From assembly GCA_028456385.1 (NCBI GenBank), contig JALNQF010000157.1, forward strand, positions 37,440-101,439: a stretch of DNA of 64,000 nt, read 5' to 3'. The notes below the pieces were generated by a model. The model was not told the origin of the DNA, did not search any database, and saw nothing but the letters and a program-made list of their open reading frames with translations. Within the stretch, counting starts at the first letter, position 1. Each line of letters begins with the position of its first letter. Positions 60,260 through 64,000 of this stretch are shown here, in pieces. Position numbers and translations under genes: made by a program. Source of the DNA: Ophiosphaerella korrae (lineage: Eukaryota > Ascomycota > Dothideomycetes > Pleosporales > Phaeosphaeriaceae).

Positions 60260-63200
60260 CTTCCTACTTCTTTCTCTACTACTTTACTATTATTTTATAA
60301 CTCTAAAAGAGTAGAAGCTTATATATCTACTATAATTATCTCTATATCTATAAAATATTAATTTAAGTCTATATAAACTTTCTTTTATAGCTATAGAAGC
60401 TTAAAAGCTTTAAGTTAACTATAAAGTCTTTTATTCTCTACTTTAAATACTACTACGTGTATATTTACTACTATAAGTACTTTACTTACTTTTTTAAAAA
60501 GCTAGTAAGCTTTATAACTAATATTTTTATTTTTATAAAGCTTTCTTTAGGCTATAAAAAGATTATAAAGACTATAAAGAGTAAAGAAGTAGCTTTTAAT
60601 AAGTTAAAGTTAATTTAGATATAGTAGTATAATAAGTCTTTAAGTTACTTAAAATAAGTTAACTATTACAAGTTAGAGCTCTACTCTATATAATTTAAGT
60701 AAGCTTATAGTAGTAAGTAAGCTATATAAGCTATTTAAGCTACTCTATTATATATAAGTAGCTTAGCTTAGATAGCTCTTTAATTAATAATTATCTTTTA
60801 CTTATTCTTAAGCTTATATCTTATAAAAGTTATAAGCCTAGTACTAAAAATTACTTAATAGTTCTATTCTATATACTATAGTAAGAGATTATAAGTTTAG
60901 TATACTCTTATCTTATTTTATCCTATCTTATCTATTACTTAAATACTTAAAATATCTTATAGTAAGATAACTCTATATAATAAAGGTACTACTTTCCTTA
61001 ATAAGTACTTATAATAGCTAGTATAGTTTATATAACTCTATTATAATATACTTAAGCTAAGTATCTAGAAACTTATTAACTTAGAGGCTAATAACGCTTC
61101 TAATATATATACTAATAAACTAACTTAACTTAAACTAAAGAGCCTAGTATCTATAGAATAAGTAGCTACTTATAAGCTTATAATAGATAAATACTAAGCT
61201 AAAAAAGATACCTAGATATTATAAATAGTATATCTTAGAGCGCTAAGTACTTAAGTAAACGCTATAGTTAATCTAAGCTATCTAGTAATAGCTAAGATAA
61301 CTCTACTTATAAATAATAAAGCTATATTATAAGAGCTTATCTAAACGCTAAAGAACTTACTAGCTCTATCTAATACTAGTACTAGTAATCTTATCTAAGC
61401 TTAATACTAAGCCTATCTATAAAAAGCTTACTAAAGATACTAATTACTAGAGCTCTAGTATAATAAGTAGCTACGCTTATATTAGCGCGTAATTACGTAT
61501 AATATCTTAGAAGTAATAAGTAAGCTTATAGTATAGGATTTCTAAGAAGTATTAATACTAAAGCTAGCTCTAGACTAAGCTTAGATAAAAAGCTAATTAG
61601 TAATCTAGAGCTTAGTCCTTAGCTTAAAAGTACTTATACTAAAGTAAATTAGTAGTATCTACTTAGCTTTATTATAAGAGTATAAGCTCTAAACTACTAA
61701 TTAAAGAGCTAGTATATTTATAATATTTAGAAGATCTAAGCTATAAGTATTAAGCTCTAACTTAAAATATAACTACTTATATAGCTAAGCTTACTACTAG
61801 AAGCTATAAGATTATAGATAAGTATAAGTAGTACTTACTAGTAATCTATTTAAAATAGATAATAATAGAAAAGTAAAAAATATAGGCTTATTTAGATAAG
61901 CTATACTTTATAGTAGTTAAAACCCTAGTAACTTAAAAGTAAGCTAGTCTCTTTTAAGAACTAGTTAAAGCTAGCTTAGAGTTAGTTAAATTAAAGGCTC
62001 TAGTCTACTTAGGCTAGCTAAACGTTGTACTTATCAACTTAGGTATACTTATTAACTTAGGTATACTTATTAACTCTAGTAAACTTATTAAGCTTACTCT
62101 TAGAGCCTATTTAATACTAGATTTTAATACTTAATAATAGAGCTACTCTCTACTTAGTTAACTTAATAAGCTTTATAGAACTAGACTCTTTTATAATAGT
62201 AAAAAGTATAAGCTATATAGAAATAAGTATATAAGTATTTCTAATACTTAGTAAAAGTACTTAAATCTTTAAAAACACTTTAAATAGAGCTTATAGTAAA
62301 TATATAGAAAATATTATACTTTATAAAGTAGTAGTAGTTAAGGGATTTTATATTAATATAGTATCTAAAGCTTAATTATAGTAAGCTAGAGCTTAGTATT
62401 AAGGTTTTAATATAACTCTAAGAGTAAAAATACTAGTAGAGAGTATTATACTAGTAATACTAATACGTAAATAAAACTTTACTTTTATTAAATATAAGCC
62501 TATTACATATTATCTAACTATTATAAGTGTAACTTAAAGTAATTAAGTTAATTACTAGTATAACTTATAGCGTATAACGCCTAGAAGTAACTTAGAAGAA
62601 CTCTAGTATACTAGAGCTAGTTATCTTAGACTAGAAGTACTATAAGTACTAGTAATAAGCGTAAGAAATATATATATTAATAAGATAGCGTATATTAAGT
62701 AAAAGTATTACTTAATAGTATATACTAAGTAAGTTATCTTAAAGTAGCTTAAAGAAAAAGCTCTATACCTATACTAGTAAGTAGCGTAAAACCTATTTAA
62801 TATACTTACTAGCTACTTTAAAGAGGTTTAGACTATACTACTTAAGTATAAGTATAGTAGTAAGCTCTATATATACCTATTATAAGGTAAATCTTTTTAA
62901 AAAATAATAAAAGTATTTAAAAGCTTTATAAAGTAGCTACTAACGCGCTATAAGCTATATATATATATATACTCTAGTAAAATAATAAAGTAGTAATACT
63001 CTTATAAAGAGGTAAGATATATTTCTAGATTTAGGCTTAATAAGAAAAGATTATAATTAAGAGCTTTCTAGTATATATATATAAGCTAAATAGAAGAGCT
63101 AATAGAGCTAGTTAAGAAATAATAATAAAAGTAATTAAGATAAAGATAAGTACTAACTTACTAGAAAGGCTCTAGCTAAAAATAGTAGAAGTAGCTATAT

Positions 63201-64000
63201 AGCTATATAATATAAGCTTAAGCTATACTTATAATATCTAAGCTCTTAATATAGTACTTAATAGCTAGTTTAGATAGTACTTTAGATACTATTAGCTAAA
63301 GTAAGTAAGAGCTACTATAGTAGACTTTTAGCTAGATTAGAGTAGAGTATATACTTATAGCTATTACGTATATCTACTTAATAAAGAGTAAGTAGCTAGG
63401 CGTAATAAAAAAAGCTTTAAAATAAGCCTTTAAGGCTATATTAGATATCTAGTAAGATATAGAGTATCTAATATATATAGAATATAGGTCCTAGAATTAG
63501 ATTAAGTAATTATAATACGTAATATAATATTTAATAAGTAACTCTTCTATAATAAAACAAGTAAAGCTTATTAAGAGCTTATAAAGTTAAAGATTTAAAA
63601 ACTTATTAATATATTATATAAAGATATAGCGCGTAATATAAGAGAAACCTAAAATAATATATATAACTAGCTCTACAAAGTAGCTTAAATCCTAGAAAGT
63701 AACTAGTAAAGTAAGTACCTAGAGTAAAATATAGAAAGTAGAACTCTATATAATACTAAAAGTTAAGCTAGCTAGCTAGCTATCTTAGTAGAATAAAGAG
63801 TAGATTCTATATAAGTAGTAAGCTTAGCTAGTAAACTATATAGAATCTATATAGAGTAACTTAATCTTAGTAGCTTTTAAACTCTAGAGTAAATACTTAA
63901 ACCTAAAAGAGTTTAGTATATAAGTACTAATATTAATTATAGAAATTAATATAGTAAAGTATCTAAAAGCTCTTAGGAATTATAATTAACTAGAGAAGTA
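60260..64000 (+). mobile_element. Ty1/copia retrotransposon relic, RIP-degraded, open at the window end
   Basis: Plus-strand reading through stops gives a copia-like order. A Gag region lies at ~61,140-61,900 (VNAIVNLSY, KNLLALSNTSTSNLI, LRLYxRVITYNILEVIS). A protease C-terminal segment is at ~62,320-62,480 (VVVVKGFYINIVS, which matches the VLYVPGFxxNIVS type motif before the GAG-pre-integrase part). An integrase C-terminal segment is at ~63,340-63,540 (KPLRLYQISSKI...YI.NIGPRIRLSNYNT, the counterpart of KxxxGYLVGYxxxNIYRIWVP...VIRTRDV). The RT would follow beyond 64,000. CpA and TpG are nearly absent. It is clearly different from the chromo family. Exact ends are not known. Confidence 0.6.

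Overview
The window looks like part of a filamentous ascomycete (Pezizomycotina) chromosome with a two-compartment layout. About 48.8 kb of extremely AT-rich sequence (1 to ~48,800) is followed by an ~11 kb island of ordinary base composition carrying six intron-containing genes (~48,800-59,900), and then by AT-rich sequence again to the window end. The AT-rich parts carry the signature of repeat-induced point mutation (RIP). CpA and TpG are almost absent (none at all in bases 1-600), TpA is in great excess, and TAA/TAG stops fill the old reading frames. This resembles the AT-isochore genomes of some Dothideomycetes and their relatives. I cannot name the species.

The left AT block is a nest of transposon relics. 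Eight copies or fragments belong to one Ty3/gypsy chromodomain family, called chromo-1 to chromo-8 here: about 7 kb, LTRs about 350-460 bp, ends TGTTATAGG...CCTATAACA, and domain order Gag with two zinc knuckles, protease, RT/RNase H, integrase, chromodomain. From left to right they are chromo-1 (+, 1-1350, 3' end only); a Fot1/pogo transposase relic (+, ~1500-2710); chromo-2 (-, 2712-5456); chromo-3 (+, 5457-12762, full length); a fragment of a second gypsy family (-, 12763-13828); chromo-4 (-, 13829-20843, full length); chromo-5 (-, 20844-24901 and 37949-39139), split by a composite of chromo-6 and chromo-7 (+, 24902-37948, three LTRs, ATATA target duplication); an unidentified relic; and chromo-8 (-, 41091-47987, CTTTT target duplication) inserted in that relic.

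The gene island holds an APH-type phosphotransferase (-, interrupted by a RIP-like stop), a Nudix hydrolase (+, divergent from it), a Rossmann-fold NAD(P)-binding protein (+), a glutathione S-transferase (-), a RidA-superfamily protein (-) and an NmrA-like NAD(P)-binding protein (-). Exon structures were worked out from splice sites and frame continuity. A 485-bp MITE with ~59-bp inverted ends sits between the GST and RidA genes, upstream of GST. The gene functions suggest small-molecule or redox metabolism, but nothing proves a shared pathway.

The right AT block (60,260 to the end) carries a RIP-degraded Ty1/copia relic on the + strand (Gag, protease, integrase) that runs off the window.

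The most unusual signals are an antisense open frame in the tail of the chromodomain elements, present in several copies; the three-LTR composite, whose structure can be explained step by step; the MITE in the GST promoter; and the probable leakage of RIP into a host gene.
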